Positions 21,742 to 30,191 of a DNA stretch of 38,299 bases are shown here, one piece after another. Numbering within the stretch: position 1 is the first letter of the stretch; each line of letters opens with the position of its first letter. The translations under genes were made by a program, and so were the position numbers. The notes beneath the pieces are model-generated. The model did not search any database. It was not told the DNA's origin and saw only the letters and a program-made list of their open reading frames with translations. The DNA comes from a virus, in IMG/VR virus record IMGVR_UViG_3300036845_000114, positions 1 through 38,299 of that record. One strand, written 5' to 3'.

Positions 21742-22731
21742 ATGGCAACGACTGCGCTAGACATTATTACCGGCGCGCTACTGAATATAAATTCTTATTC
21801 GCCGGGCGAAGCGCTAGACCCCGCCGACACGCAAACCGGTTTAAATGTTTTGAATGATTTAATTGATTCACTCGCGAACGATGAATGTTTCATGTACACG
21901 CAACTTGAAACAATCTTTCAATGGATCGGCGGGCAATTTCAATACACCGTAGGCAACCCGGTGGGCGGCACGTTCTTAGGCACCATCACGGGCGGCAGTA
22001 ATATTATTACCGGTATCGCGCCGTTACCCGCGAACATGATTATTGGCGGCACGCTCACCGACTTAGGCGCAGTGATTCCAAGCGGCACCAATATAGCGCC
22101 AGTGCCCACCACGATAATATCCATTGGCGTTAACACCGTCACCATGTCGGCGCCCGCGAGCGCAACGCCCGCGATTAACCCCGACACCGTAACGTATACC
22201 GTGCCGGGCAATATCGTCATAGGCTCAACGCCGGGCCGCCCGCTGCGCTTTCGTGATGGCTTCACGCGTGCCACCGCAAGCGGCAACGCAAATCTAGACT
22301 ACGCGTTTGAAATGATTAGCTTCGACCGCTACAAAGAAGAGCTACTCAAAAACGTGCAAGGGCCATGGCCCTATGTTGCGAGCTATCAACCGACTTTCCC
22401 TTATGGCACGTTGTACGTATACCCGGCGCCAAGCGCGAACTACACCGCGCACATTTTCACCGATATTATTATCAATCAATGGGCGTCATCGACTACCGCG
22501 TATAACTTGCCGCAAGGCTACGCGCGCGCCTTAAAGAAAATGCTAGCCCTTGAGCTTGCGCCGAACTACGGCAAGACGCCTAGCCCGTTACTCATCACGC
22601 AAGCCAAAGAAGCCAAAGACTTGATACGCGGCACGAATGATACGCCGGTTGTAACGCTGCGCTTCGATAGCGCCATAGCGCGCGCACAAACCCATGATGC
22701 CGGGTGGATCATTCACGGCGGATTCCTATAA
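21742..22731 (+). CDS. head-tail adaptor (P22 gp4-like) with inserted domain
   Basis: A 329-aa protein. ALDIITGALLNINSYSPGEA, then a LNDLIDSLANDE helix, is the start of P22 gp4-type tail accessory factors, and the C-terminal half (LPQGYARALKKMLALELAPNYG) is also canonical. Residues about 76-155 are a Gly/Thr/Ile-rich beta insert with IPSGTNI, resembling the insert in the next protein. It should sit beneath the portal ring. P22 gp4 is about 166 aa; the insert accounts for part of the extra length. Confidence 0.8.
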   Translation: MATTALDIITGALLNINSYSPGEALDPADTQTGLNVLNDLIDSLANDECFMYTQLETIFQWIGGQFQYTVGNPVGGTFLGTITGGSNIITGIAPLPANMIIGGTLTDLGAVIPSGTNIAPVPTTIISIGVNTVTMSAPASATPAINPDTVTYTVPGNIVIGSTPGRPLRFRDGFTRATASGNANLDYAFEMISFDRYKEELLKNVQGPWPYVASYQPTFPYGTLYVYPAPSANYTAHIFTDIIINQWASSTTAYNLPQGYARALKKMLALELAPNYGKTPSPLLITQAKEAKDLIRGTNDTPVVTLRFDSAIARAQTHDAGWIIHGGFL

Positions 22732-22734
22732 GCG

Positions 22735-24465
22735 ATGTACACCGGGCAAGATTTCGGCTTCGTGGGTCAATCCTATGAAGCGCCCATGGTATTGCAGGAT
22801 GCGCAGCGGCTTATCAATTGGTATGTAGAGAAGGACCCCAACCCCAACGCTAAAGAGCAATTAGCGTTGCTCGGTTGCCCGGGGCTCTTCGCGGTAATAG
22901 CGACCATACCCGGGCAAGTGCGCGGGCTTTGGGTACTGCCCGGCGCGCAAAAAGCGCTAGTCGTAACCGGGGCAACGGTTTGGGTTGCAACTATTACGGT
23001 GCCCGCCACCGCTACTAGCTTGCCGCAATTCGGCGCGGTGCAAGTCGGCACGCTGCTAACCAATTCCGGCCCCGTGACTATTCGCGATAACGGCGTTATC
23101 TCAAACGGGCTTGGCGGCTATGCCGTGATAGTCGATGGGCAATTCGGCTATTACTACTTGCTTAGCGGCGTGACCTACGTCAATTCGTTTCCCGGTAGCT
23201 TAACGCTTGGGTCACCCGTGATTACTTTCCCCGGCGCACTTCCGGCCGGGCTCATTATCTCGCCCGGCGCCACGCTAACCGATACGGGCGGCGTGATACC
23301 AGCGGGCACAACGTTGGCATCCGTTGACACTATTGGCTTAACGGCAACGATGAGCGCTAACGCCATCGGCAACGCCTTTACCGATACCGTTAATTTAAAC
23401 GTTGCACCCTTCGGGCAAATCACCGACCCGGGGTTTCTCGGCGCGCAGCGCGTGGCGTTTATCGAAGGTTGGCTAATCTTCAATCAACCGAACACGCGCA
23501 CGTTTTACACCACGGGCCCAACGCCGTACCAAATTTTATTCCCGGGTTTGTTCTTCGCGCTTAAAGATTCAAGCACGGATAATTTAGTAACGCTCTTCGA
23601 GAACAACCGCGAGCTATGGCTAATAGGCGAGCGTACTAGCGAAGTATGGTTTAACGCGGGCGGCGCAAACTTCGCCTTTCAACGCATCCCGGGTATCGGG
23701 CCGCAGATCGGCTGCGCGGCGGTTAACTCCATTTCGCGCGTCGGCGCCGAATTGTGTTGGTTAGCGCGCAATGAACAGGGCCAAAACGTCGTGGTGATGA
23801 CTTCGCAATATTCTTTCGAGCGCATTAGCACGCATGCAGTCGAAACGGCGATAGCCAATTATCCGGTAGTTAATGACGCAATAGGATTCGGCTACGAAGA
23901 GGCGGGCCATTTGTTCTTTGTGCTTGTGTTTCCTACCGCCGATGTTACTTGGTGCTTCGATGCTACGGCGGGCGTATGGCATCAACGCGCGAGCTTTCAA
24001 ACTAGCACCGGGCAATTTCACCGCTTCCGGGGGAATTGCTTTATGGATTTCGGCGATGAGCGCTTAGTTGGCGATTATCAAACCGGGCAAGTACACCGTA
24101 TGAGCCGCGACTACTACAGCGACAACGGCGCGCCGTTGGTATGCGTGCGCCGCACGCCGCATGTATGGAGCAAGGCAAACCGGGAGCGCGTCTTTTTCGC
24201 ACAACTGCAAATTGAATTTACGCCCGGTGTCGGCTTGCAAACGGGGCAAGGCTCTAACCCGCAACTCATGCTTAGGTGGTCGGACGACGGCGGCTTTACG
24301 TGGAGTAACCAACATTGGACGACAATCGGCAAGGCGGGACAAACTAAAAACCGCGCGATATACCGGCAACTCGGACGCGCGCGGGATCGCGTATGGGAAG
24401 CGACCTTTAGCGACCCCGTGCCGCGCGACATTATCGGCGCGACGTTGTACGCGGAAGCGAGCTAA
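22735..24465 (+). CDS. packaged-DNA stabilisation protein (P22 gp10-like)
   Basis: A 576-aa protein. YEAPMVLQDAQRLINWYVEK and LLGCPGLFAV are signatures of the P22 gp10 family, as are FTTGPTPYQI-like and WFNAGG segments farther on. Residues about 152-224 are a beta insert (IPAGTTL) like that of the adaptor. It forms the tail nozzle or plug below the adaptor and holds packaged DNA. A length above P22 gp10 (about 472) agrees with the insert. Confidence 0.85.
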   Translation: MYTGQDFGFVGQSYEAPMVLQDAQRLINWYVEKDPNPNAKEQLALLGCPGLFAVIATIPGQVRGLWVLPGAQKALVVTGATVWVATITVPATATSLPQFGAVQVGTLLTNSGPVTIRDNGVISNGLGGYAVIVDGQFGYYYLLSGVTYVNSFPGSLTLGSPVITFPGALPAGLIISPGATLTDTGGVIPAGTTLASVDTIGLTATMSANAIGNAFTDTVNLNVAPFGQITDPGFLGAQRVAFIEGWLIFNQPNTRTFYTTGPTPYQILFPGLFFALKDSSTDNLVTLFENNRELWLIGERTSEVWFNAGGANFAFQRIPGIGPQIGCAAVNSISRVGAELCWLARNEQGQNVVVMTSQYSFERISTHAVETAIANYPVVNDAIGFGYEEAGHLFFVLVFPTADVTWCFDATAGVWHQRASFQTSTGQFHRFRGNCFMDFGDERLVGDYQTGQVHRMSRDYYSDNGAPLVCVRRTPHVWSKANRERVFFAQLQIEFTPGVGLQTGQGSNPQLMLRWSDDGGFTWSNQHWTTIGKAGQTKNRAIYRQLGRARDRVWEATFSDPVPRDIIGATLYAEAS

Positions 24466-24803
24466 TGGCGCAATACCGCACGGTACCGACGTATACCAGC
24501 GCATGGACGCCGGGCAATAAAAATGATTCGACTTGGTATCGATACTTTCAAGCGGCCGAACAAGGCGAAGCGCCGAGCGCCGAAATTCCGCTAAAGCCCG
24601 GGCCATCGCCGTTTATTTATACGGCACCGAAAAAAGGTTTCATGGTGGTTTCGGGCGGCACGGTTACGGCGATAGCCATAGCGCGTACTAGCCCGACCTA
24701 TTACGCGACCGGCGAAACGGCGGGCGTGTTCCCGATGGCGCAAAACGATTTGCTACGCGTCACCTATACCGGCATTCCGGTCATGACGTTTTTCCCTACG
24801 TAA
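24465..24803 (+). CDS. small tail-associated protein
   Basis: A 112-aa protein with SAWTPGNKNDSTWYRYFQAA and a beta-rich C-terminus (VVSGGTVTAIAI...LLRVTYTG). It resembles small conserved proteins next to gp10 homologues in Burkholderiales podophages. The C-terminal part may be a pilot or adhesin-type barrel. The stop overlaps the gp10-like gene start arrangement (one-base overlap). Confidence 0.5.
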   Translation: MAQYRTVPTYTSAWTPGNKNDSTWYRYFQAAEQGEAPSAEIPLKPGPSPFIYTAPKKGFMVVSGGTVTAIAIARTSPTYYATGETAGVFPMAQNDLLRVTYTGIPVMTFFPT

Positions 24804-25013
24804 ATGGACGATTGGCAAACCTACGAATTGCTGCAAGACATTTGCGGCGAGCTTAGGCAATTAAATAAACAAATGAGTGACTTACTTTGTTTGCAGAAAT
24901 TGCAAGGTGTACGCAATGGAATTAATTCCCCGTTGGGATCAATACCCGACCCTAACCTTTCGCGAACGGGTGGCATTTCTAACAACGGAATTTCTAAAGC
25001 TTCCGCAGATTGA
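24804..25013 (+). CDS. hypothetical protein
   Basis: A 69-aa protein starting directly after the previous stop. Residues 1-35 are a heptad-like helix (ELLQDICGELRQLNKQMSDL); the tail is polar. It overlaps the next gene by 98 bases, so the true end of coding usage is uncertain. Confidence 0.4.
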   Translation: MDDWQTYELLQDICGELRQLNKQMSDLLCLQKLQGVRNGINSPLGSIPDPNLSRTGGISNNGISKASAD

Positions 25014-25386
25014 CTGCCCGGTCATGCACATTTTCGAAGACGGCTTCTATATCCGCGAAATGAACATACCAGCGGGCACGCTCTTTCTAGGGCGCGCACA
25101 TGTTCGCGGCCATCGTTGCGAACTTGTTAGCGGCTCGGTAATTCAAATGCTACCCGATGGTACGAAACGCGAAGTTCACGCCCCTTTCGCCGTTCATACA
25201 ACCCCGGGGTTTCATATGGTTATCTATGCCTTAACCGATGTGATCGGGCGCACCATTCATTCTAACCACGGCGAAGAGCGGGACACCGATTTACTAGAAG
25301 CCGGAATATTCGAGCCGCTTAGCAGTCTATTAGCGCTCGGCGATGAAATCGCACAACGGCTTTTGCCTAGCGATGTAGCCGCATGA
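24916..25386 (+). CDS. cupin-like phage protein
   Basis: A 156-aa protein from ATG 24916 (AAGGTG upstream). It includes FEDGFYIREMNIPAGTLFLG, RAHVRGHRCELVSGSVI and VHTTPGFHMVIYALTD, a double-stranded beta-helix-like arrangement with His and Cys in cupin-like places. Metal binding is possible. Phage genes of this type often accompany tail assembly genes, without a known role. The stop overlaps the next gene by 4 bases (ATGA). Confidence 0.6.
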   Translation: MELIPRWDQYPTLTFRERVAFLTTEFLKLPQIDCPVMHIFEDGFYIREMNIPAGTLFLGRAHVRGHRCELVSGSVIQMLPDGTKREVHAPFAVHTTPGFHMVIYALTDVIGRTIHSNHGEERDTDLLEAGIFEPLSSLLALGDEIAQRLLPSDVAA

Positions 25387-26171
25387 CTGGCGTTGCAACC
25401 GCAGTAGTCGGCGCAGTCGGCGCCGTTGCGACCGCTGGCGCCGCGATGTACGGCGCGAACAAACAAGCGAGCGCCGCAGAGAATGCGCAGAACATTGCGC
25501 AAAGCCAGTACCAGCAAAACAAAGCGCTCGAAGCGCCCTACAACGCCGAAGGTCAGGCGGCGATGGGGCAGCTTAATAACTTGCTTGGCATCGGCGACCC
25601 TAGCGCGGGCAAGAATGCCGGGGGTGCGTTTGGTTCGCTTAATGCGCCGTTCACGACAGACACCTTTAAAACCATGTCGCCCGCGTATCAATTCCAAATG
25701 CAGCAAGGGCGCCAAGGCGTACTCAATCAAGAAACCGGCACGGGCGCGCTATCGGGCGCCGCGCTCAAAGACCTAACAAGCTTTAACCAGAATTACGCCA
25801 ACACCGCATTTAATAACGCGTTTAATCAATATCAAACGCAGCAATCAAACACCTATAGCCGTTTGTCTAACTTGGTGAACTTGGGTCAATCGGCGGCGAG
25901 CGGCACGGCGCAAAGCGGTACCACGCTAGCGGGTACCGCCGCGCAAGCGGCGCAGAATGTTGGTACCGCGCAAGCGGGCGGCGCAGTCGGCGCGGCCAAT
26001 GCGTTGAGCGGCGGCGCCACCAATGCCGCGCTATGGGCCAACTATGGCGGCGGGGGCATGGGCGGCGTTAACGGCGTTGGCGCGGGCACGTTTGGCGCAA
26101 ACGTATCGCCATACGAAAGTAACGCACTAGAACAAGGGGCGCTAACGGCAACTGCGCCGACGTTCCCATAA
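25383..26171 (+). CDS. DNA ejection protein 1 (P22 gp7-like)
   Basis: A 262-aa protein. The N-terminal 22 residues (VATAVVGAVGAVATAGAAMY) are hydrophobic and may enter membrane; then come Gln/Ala/Asn-rich helices with ALEAPYNAEGQAAMGQLNNL, common in podovirus ejection proteins. The Gly-rich C-terminus (NYGGGGMGGVNG) is disordered. It is expected to leave the virion with DNA and form the trans-envelope channel with the next two products. Confidence 0.7.
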   Translation: MTGVATAVVGAVGAVATAGAAMYGANKQASAAENAQNIAQSQYQQNKALEAPYNAEGQAAMGQLNNLLGIGDPSAGKNAGGAFGSLNAPFTTDTFKTMSPAYQFQMQQGRQGVLNQETGTGALSGAALKDLTSFNQNYANTAFNNAFNQYQTQQSNTYSRLSNLVNLGQSAASGTAQSGTTLAGTAAQAAQNVGTAQAGGAVGAANALSGGATNAALWANYGGGGMGGVNGVGAGTFGANVSPYESNALEQGALTATAPTFP

Positions 26172-27736
26172 TGGCCGATTTAGGCGGAATTTCCCCGGTA
26201 GGGTTGCAAGCGCAAAGCCCCGATACTTTCGGCACGCTTAATACTATTTTGGGCATTCAAGGTAAGCGCCAGCAACTACAAATTCAGGCGCAAGACCTAC
26301 AGCAAAAGCAAGTCGCCACCGATACGCAGCAAGGCGTATCGAATTTCTTTAGCGGCTTTAATCCGCTCGATTACGTGGCGCCCGATGGCACAACGGATAT
26401 GGACAAGGTACACCGAAGCGCCGCATATAATAGTGCGTCGGCAGTGTCGCGCCCCGCCATCGATGAGCAATTGCAAAAGATTACAGCGGGGCAAATAAAA
26501 AATAAATCCGACATGATGACGCTAGGCAATCAAGGCCTAGCAACGATGGGTAGCGCCGTTGGGAAGCTCGCGCAAGATGAAGACGTGCAAGCGGGAAATG
26601 AAAAGGGCCGCAATAAAGTTGACCAAACGCTATCGGATTTAGAGACGCAATTCCCGGGCGCGAGAAATCAAATTGATTTAATGCGCACGCACGTTAAGCA
26701 ATTGCAGCTAGATAAACGTCCCGACGATTTAAAGAAATCGGTATTTCAAGCACAACTCGCCGGGCAAGACGCACAAAACCAACTCGCAATAACTAAACCG
26801 GGCGGCGCGACCATCGTAGATGAAAACGGCCAAACGCAAGTAGTCAATGTAAATCCGTATGCGGCGGGGGGTGCCGCAAGCGTAGGGCAAAACGTTGGCG
26901 CGCCGATGAAAACCGGTGTAGCGCCACAACTGACAACCGCGCCGAGCGGCGCGCCGGGGCGCGTCGTTGGTGGTTCATTCGTACCCTTGACGCAACCGGG
27001 TGGCGGCGGCAATGTCCCTTCGCCGCCAGCGAATAAATTACAACCATATAAGCGGCCCGCCGACATAGCGCCAAAATCCGAGCAAGAGCGCTATACAAAC
27101 ACAATGCAGCAATCGGCCGACCACGTTAACGGGGTAAGTGCGGCGGCGAATGATACGCAAAATGGCGTGGCGGCAACGCGCTTTAGAAACGATAAGATTT
27201 TAGGTCTTACCGCTTCGGGCGCGGCAACCGGCCCGGGCAAAGAAACTTGGAACCATATAGCGTCTTGGTTCCCGGGCGAATCGGGCACCGCATACCAAAA
27301 AATCGGCCATTACCTTGCGCAGAATAGCGCGGCTATCGCTGGCAAAATGGGCGTGCCCAATACCAACATGGGCGCGGAAACCGCAGCGGCGAGCGCGGGC
27401 AACGTCGCACAAAATCCCGGCGCGATTGCCGAAATAACGCGAGTGAATGACGCGCTTAATAGTGGCTTGGATTTGTATAACAAAGGGCTCGCGCGTGTTT
27501 CAAGTAATGGCGCGGACCCTTCCAAGGTTCCCGCCTTCCGCCAAGCCTTCGGGCAAAACTTTGACGTTAACGTGATGCGCTATGACGATGCCTTGCGCCG
27601 CGCCGATATTGACCCGAAGGGATCGAAGGCCGAAATAGATAGAATTAAAAGCGAAGTCGGCGCCGAAGGGCTCAAGGCTTTGGGAGCGAAGCGCAAAATT
27701 CTGCATAGCCTTGCCGATACCGGCGATATGCCGTAA
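26171..27736 (+). CDS. DNA ejection protein 2
   Basis: A 521-aa protein, Gln-rich helical at first (GKRQQLQIQAQDLQQKQVAT), with a Pro/Gly linker at about 275-305. It is soluble-looking throughout. The start has a one-base overlap with the previous stop. It is the middle gene of the three-gene ejection set, equivalent in position to P22 gp20. I looked for a lysozyme or transglycosylase motif and saw none clear. Confidence 0.65.
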   Translation: MADLGGISPVGLQAQSPDTFGTLNTILGIQGKRQQLQIQAQDLQQKQVATDTQQGVSNFFSGFNPLDYVAPDGTTDMDKVHRSAAYNSASAVSRPAIDEQLQKITAGQIKNKSDMMTLGNQGLATMGSAVGKLAQDEDVQAGNEKGRNKVDQTLSDLETQFPGARNQIDLMRTHVKQLQLDKRPDDLKKSVFQAQLAGQDAQNQLAITKPGGATIVDENGQTQVVNVNPYAAGGAASVGQNVGAPMKTGVAPQLTTAPSGAPGRVVGGSFVPLTQPGGGGNVPSPPANKLQPYKRPADIAPKSEQERYTNTMQQSADHVNGVSAAANDTQNGVAATRFRNDKILGLTASGAATGPGKETWNHIASWFPGESGTAYQKIGHYLAQNSAAIAGKMGVPNTNMGAETAAASAGNVAQNPGAIAEITRVNDALNSGLDLYNKGLARVSSNGADPSKVPAFRQAFGQNFDVNVMRYDDALRRADIDPKGSKAEIDRIKSEVGAEGLKALGAKRKILHSLADTGDMP

Positions 27737-29754
27737 TGGCCGACCCGGCACAAGCCTTTTTAGATAGCGGCGGCGACAGTGCGCACCCGTTAAGCTCAGA
27801 AGCGGCGGCGGCCAATGATCCGAGTGTATCGAGCGACCCGGCGCAAGCGTATTTAGAAACGGGCGGCGATTCGACGCACCCGCTTAAAGCTAAGCCGAAA
27901 GAAAAAGATACTTCTAGCATTTTTGACATTGGCGGCGGCTTTACGCGGCTAGGTCACAAGGCTTTAGATATCGCGGGCGGCGTAGCGCACGGCGCCGGTA
28001 CGCTTGTCGACGTGGCGCGCAATGATGTTAGAGCGTTTCAAAATAAACCCACGCTTGACTATGGCGGCCCCGATAGCGCGGCGGCGGCTATGTCCGCGCC
28101 ATTCCAACATGCGCCCGACAAGCCGTTACCTAATTCGTTTACGCCAGTCGAATACGCTAGCAGCCTTGTACGCGGCGGAATTAACGCGGTAGGCAATACT
28201 GCGCCGGTACAAGCGGCACTCAATACGCCAGCGGGCCAAACCCTGACGCAAGACGTGGTGAAGCCCGCCGCCGATATTGGGCAAGCGGCGCTTACCGTGG
28301 CGGGTGGCGTTGGGCTCGCGCGTGGCGCCTTGTCGCTAGCTCGCCCGCGCTTGGGTCCAAGCGGCGCACCAATCGCGGAACCGGCACCAACTGCCGCCGC
28401 CCCGCCCGGGGAGTTAGGTATTCAAACCGAGCGCGCCGAAGCGGCCGGGACTACTGGGAATTTAACGCCAGAGCAACAACAAGCCCGCCTAGACCTTGCC
28501 AAGCGCGTAGGCATCAAAGAAGTACGTAAAAGCGCCGTCGAAGGCGACGCGCAAGCGGCGGCGGATGATTACGACGCAACCAAGTACACGGGCGACCCAA
28601 TCGGGGAACGCATGAGCGGCGTTATCAAAGGCGAGCGCGCCGCGATGATTAAGCACGGCGAGGGCATCGTAGAAGATTCGGGCGGCACGCCTGGACTAGA
28701 TCAAACGACAAACAAGGCAACCGGCAAAACCATTGCGCAACCGTTTGACGATTTGCAGCAACATATCGCCGACACTAAAAAAGCAATGTACACCGCCGCG
28801 ACCGAAAAGTTAGGCGAGCATGGGCCGATAGATACGGCGCCAATCGATGCCGCGCTAGAAGATCGCACGCTAAAAAATAGCTTAATGGCCCAAGGCAAGG
28901 GCACGTTTTTAGATAGCGTCAAAGATCAATTGGCAGCCTTCAAAGAAAATAACGGCGGCGTGTTGACGCCAGTCACGGCGGAAAGGTTTCGCCAGTTCGT
29001 TAATACGCTTTGGTCGACCGATAAAAACGCAGTCGGGCACATTACCGGCGCGATTGACGAAGCGGTAGGCAAAGCCGTTGGGGAGGATGCGTATGCGCCA
29101 GCGCGCGCAATGCATGGGCTTGGCAAAGACTTGCTAGAGAATCCCGACGGCGTGCGCGAGCTATTTGAGCGTGACCCGAAAACGAAAATTAATCGCGCAA
29201 CGTCTTACGAAGATATCCCCGACAAGCTCACTAACCTAGACAGCGACCAATTTAATAACGTGATGGACACGTTAGATAAGATGCCCGAAGAGCTTCAACC
29301 ACAAGCGCAAGCGGCGAAGGATGCCATCCGCGCGCATATGAGTAACCGACTACTCGAAGCCGGAAGCAAAACCGCCACGCAATGGAATAAGGCGGGCGTC
29401 AATAAAGAGCTAGGCGCGAATAGCGCTAACTTTGAGCGAGCCTTCGCCGAGCGGCCCGACTTAGGCGACCGAATTAAAGACATGCGCGACGCGGGCGAAA
29501 TGCTGCGCTTCAATTCCGCTTATCGCGGCGCGCATGCGCAAGCCTCTAACATGATTCGCGAAGGTATCGGGCTTGGTGTTCAAGGCGGCGGCGCCGCTAT
29601 TGGTGGCACGGTTGGCACCATGTTGGGCGGCCCGGGAATACCGACCGCAGCGGGTGCGATGGCAGGCAAGGCGGCCGGTTCCCGGGTAATGGGCTCAGTT
29701 AACGCGCGAGCCGCGCGAGCGGCGGCAGAAAAGCGCGTTGTAAAAATACCATAG
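27736..29754 (+). CDS. DNA ejection protein 3 (large)
   Basis: A 672-aa protein. An N-terminal tandem motif (DPAQAFLDSGGDSAHPL, then DPAQAYLETGGDSTHPL about 33 residues on) is followed by an Ala/Gly-rich part (FDIGGGFTRLGHKALDIAGG), a helical centre and a Gly-rich hydrophobic end (VQGGGAAIGGTVGTMLGG) able to insert in membranes. It corresponds to P22 gp16 in position and size. It should help move DNA across the inner membrane. The end overlaps an antisense membrane-protein gene by about 60 bases. Confidence 0.65.
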   Translation: MADPAQAFLDSGGDSAHPLSSEAAAANDPSVSSDPAQAYLETGGDSTHPLKAKPKEKDTSSIFDIGGGFTRLGHKALDIAGGVAHGAGTLVDVARNDVRAFQNKPTLDYGGPDSAAAAMSAPFQHAPDKPLPNSFTPVEYASSLVRGGINAVGNTAPVQAALNTPAGQTLTQDVVKPAADIGQAALTVAGGVGLARGALSLARPRLGPSGAPIAEPAPTAAAPPGELGIQTERAEAAGTTGNLTPEQQQARLDLAKRVGIKEVRKSAVEGDAQAAADDYDATKYTGDPIGERMSGVIKGERAAMIKHGEGIVEDSGGTPGLDQTTNKATGKTIAQPFDDLQQHIADTKKAMYTAATEKLGEHGPIDTAPIDAALEDRTLKNSLMAQGKGTFLDSVKDQLAAFKENNGGVLTPVTAERFRQFVNTLWSTDKNAVGHITGAIDEAVGKAVGEDAYAPARAMHGLGKDLLENPDGVRELFERDPKTKINRATSYEDIPDKLTNLDSDQFNNVMDTLDKMPEELQPQAQAAKDAIRAHMSNRLLEAGSKTATQWNKAGVNKELGANSANFERAFAERPDLGDRIKDMRDAGEMLRFNSAYRGAHAQASNMIREGIGLGVQGGGAAIGGTVGTMLGGPGIPTAAGAMAGKAAGSRVMGSVNARAARAAAEKRVVKIP

Positions 29755-29886
29755 CGACATTAAAAGCCCTTCGAGTATGTAGGCAATGCTAAACGCTAGC
29801 CAGAAACTACCTAGCATTACGAAGAGAACCAGAAACAACGCGGCGGCAAGCCAATAGTTACCGCCGATTAAAAGCTCAAATTTCAT
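29695..29886 (-). CDS. small membrane protein (antisense to late genes)
   Basis: A 63-aa protein with an excellent site (TAAGGAG, 6 bases before ATG). Hydrophobic segments at about 12-32 and 34-50 precede a basic tail CRRSRGSRVN. It lies downstream of the lipoprotein gene on the same strand; the ribosome site is inside the last codons of that gene. The two could be a moron pair, a lysis accessory or a superinfection-exclusion unit; nothing decides. Confidence 0.6.
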   Translation of the reverse strand: MKFELLIGGNYWLAAALFLVLFVMLGSFWLAFSIAYILEGLLMSLWYFYNALFCRRSRGSRVN

Positions 29887-29888
29887 AT

Positions 29889-30134
29889 TTATTTCTCCTT
29901 AACCCATCCGTGCGCTTCCATGCACGAACCAAAATAAACGGGCGTCGTTTGGGTTTGCTGTAAGCACGTCCATTTGTCGCGCGAGAAATCATCATGAGTC
30001 AACGATTCATGCCCTTCGCCGGGCTCCCAAAACTTGGGCGTGGGTTTTGTCGCTGGCGCCGTCGCCGTGGTGGTGGGCGTCATTGTTTCGCACCCGGTAA
30101 TTAGAAGTATCAAGGCAAAAAGAAAGACTCGCAT
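29889..30134 (-). CDS. lipoprotein, probable moron
   Basis: An 81-aa protein with a signal MRVFLFALILLITGC: lipobox LITGC with C15. A Thr/Pro-rich linker follows, then WTCLQQTQ and a C-M-E-A-H-G-W motif common in small proteobacterial lipoproteins. The two remaining Cys could form a disulfide in the periplasm. GGAG precedes the start, and a TATAAT lies 40 bases upstream on its strand. Transcribed against the late operon, it may be expressed from the prophage. Confidence 0.7.
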   Translation of the reverse strand: MRVFLFALILLITGCETMTPTTTATAPATKPTPKFWEPGEGHESLTHDDFSRDKWTCLQQTQTTPVYFGSCMEAHGWVKEK

Positions 30135-30172
30135 TTAATGCACTCCATGTGATTAAGGAAAAAAACGGCCCG

Positions 30173-30178
30173 ATTATA
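30173..30178 (-). promoter_or_regulatory. -10 element of lipoprotein promoter
   Basis: Perfect TATAAT on the minus strand (ATTATA on plus), 39 bases upstream of the lipoprotein ATG. The -35 is not clear: TTGTCA lies only 14 bases away. The site is close to the opposing fibre-gene start at 30192. Confidence 0.45.
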
Positions 30179-30191
30179 GCCATTTAACACC

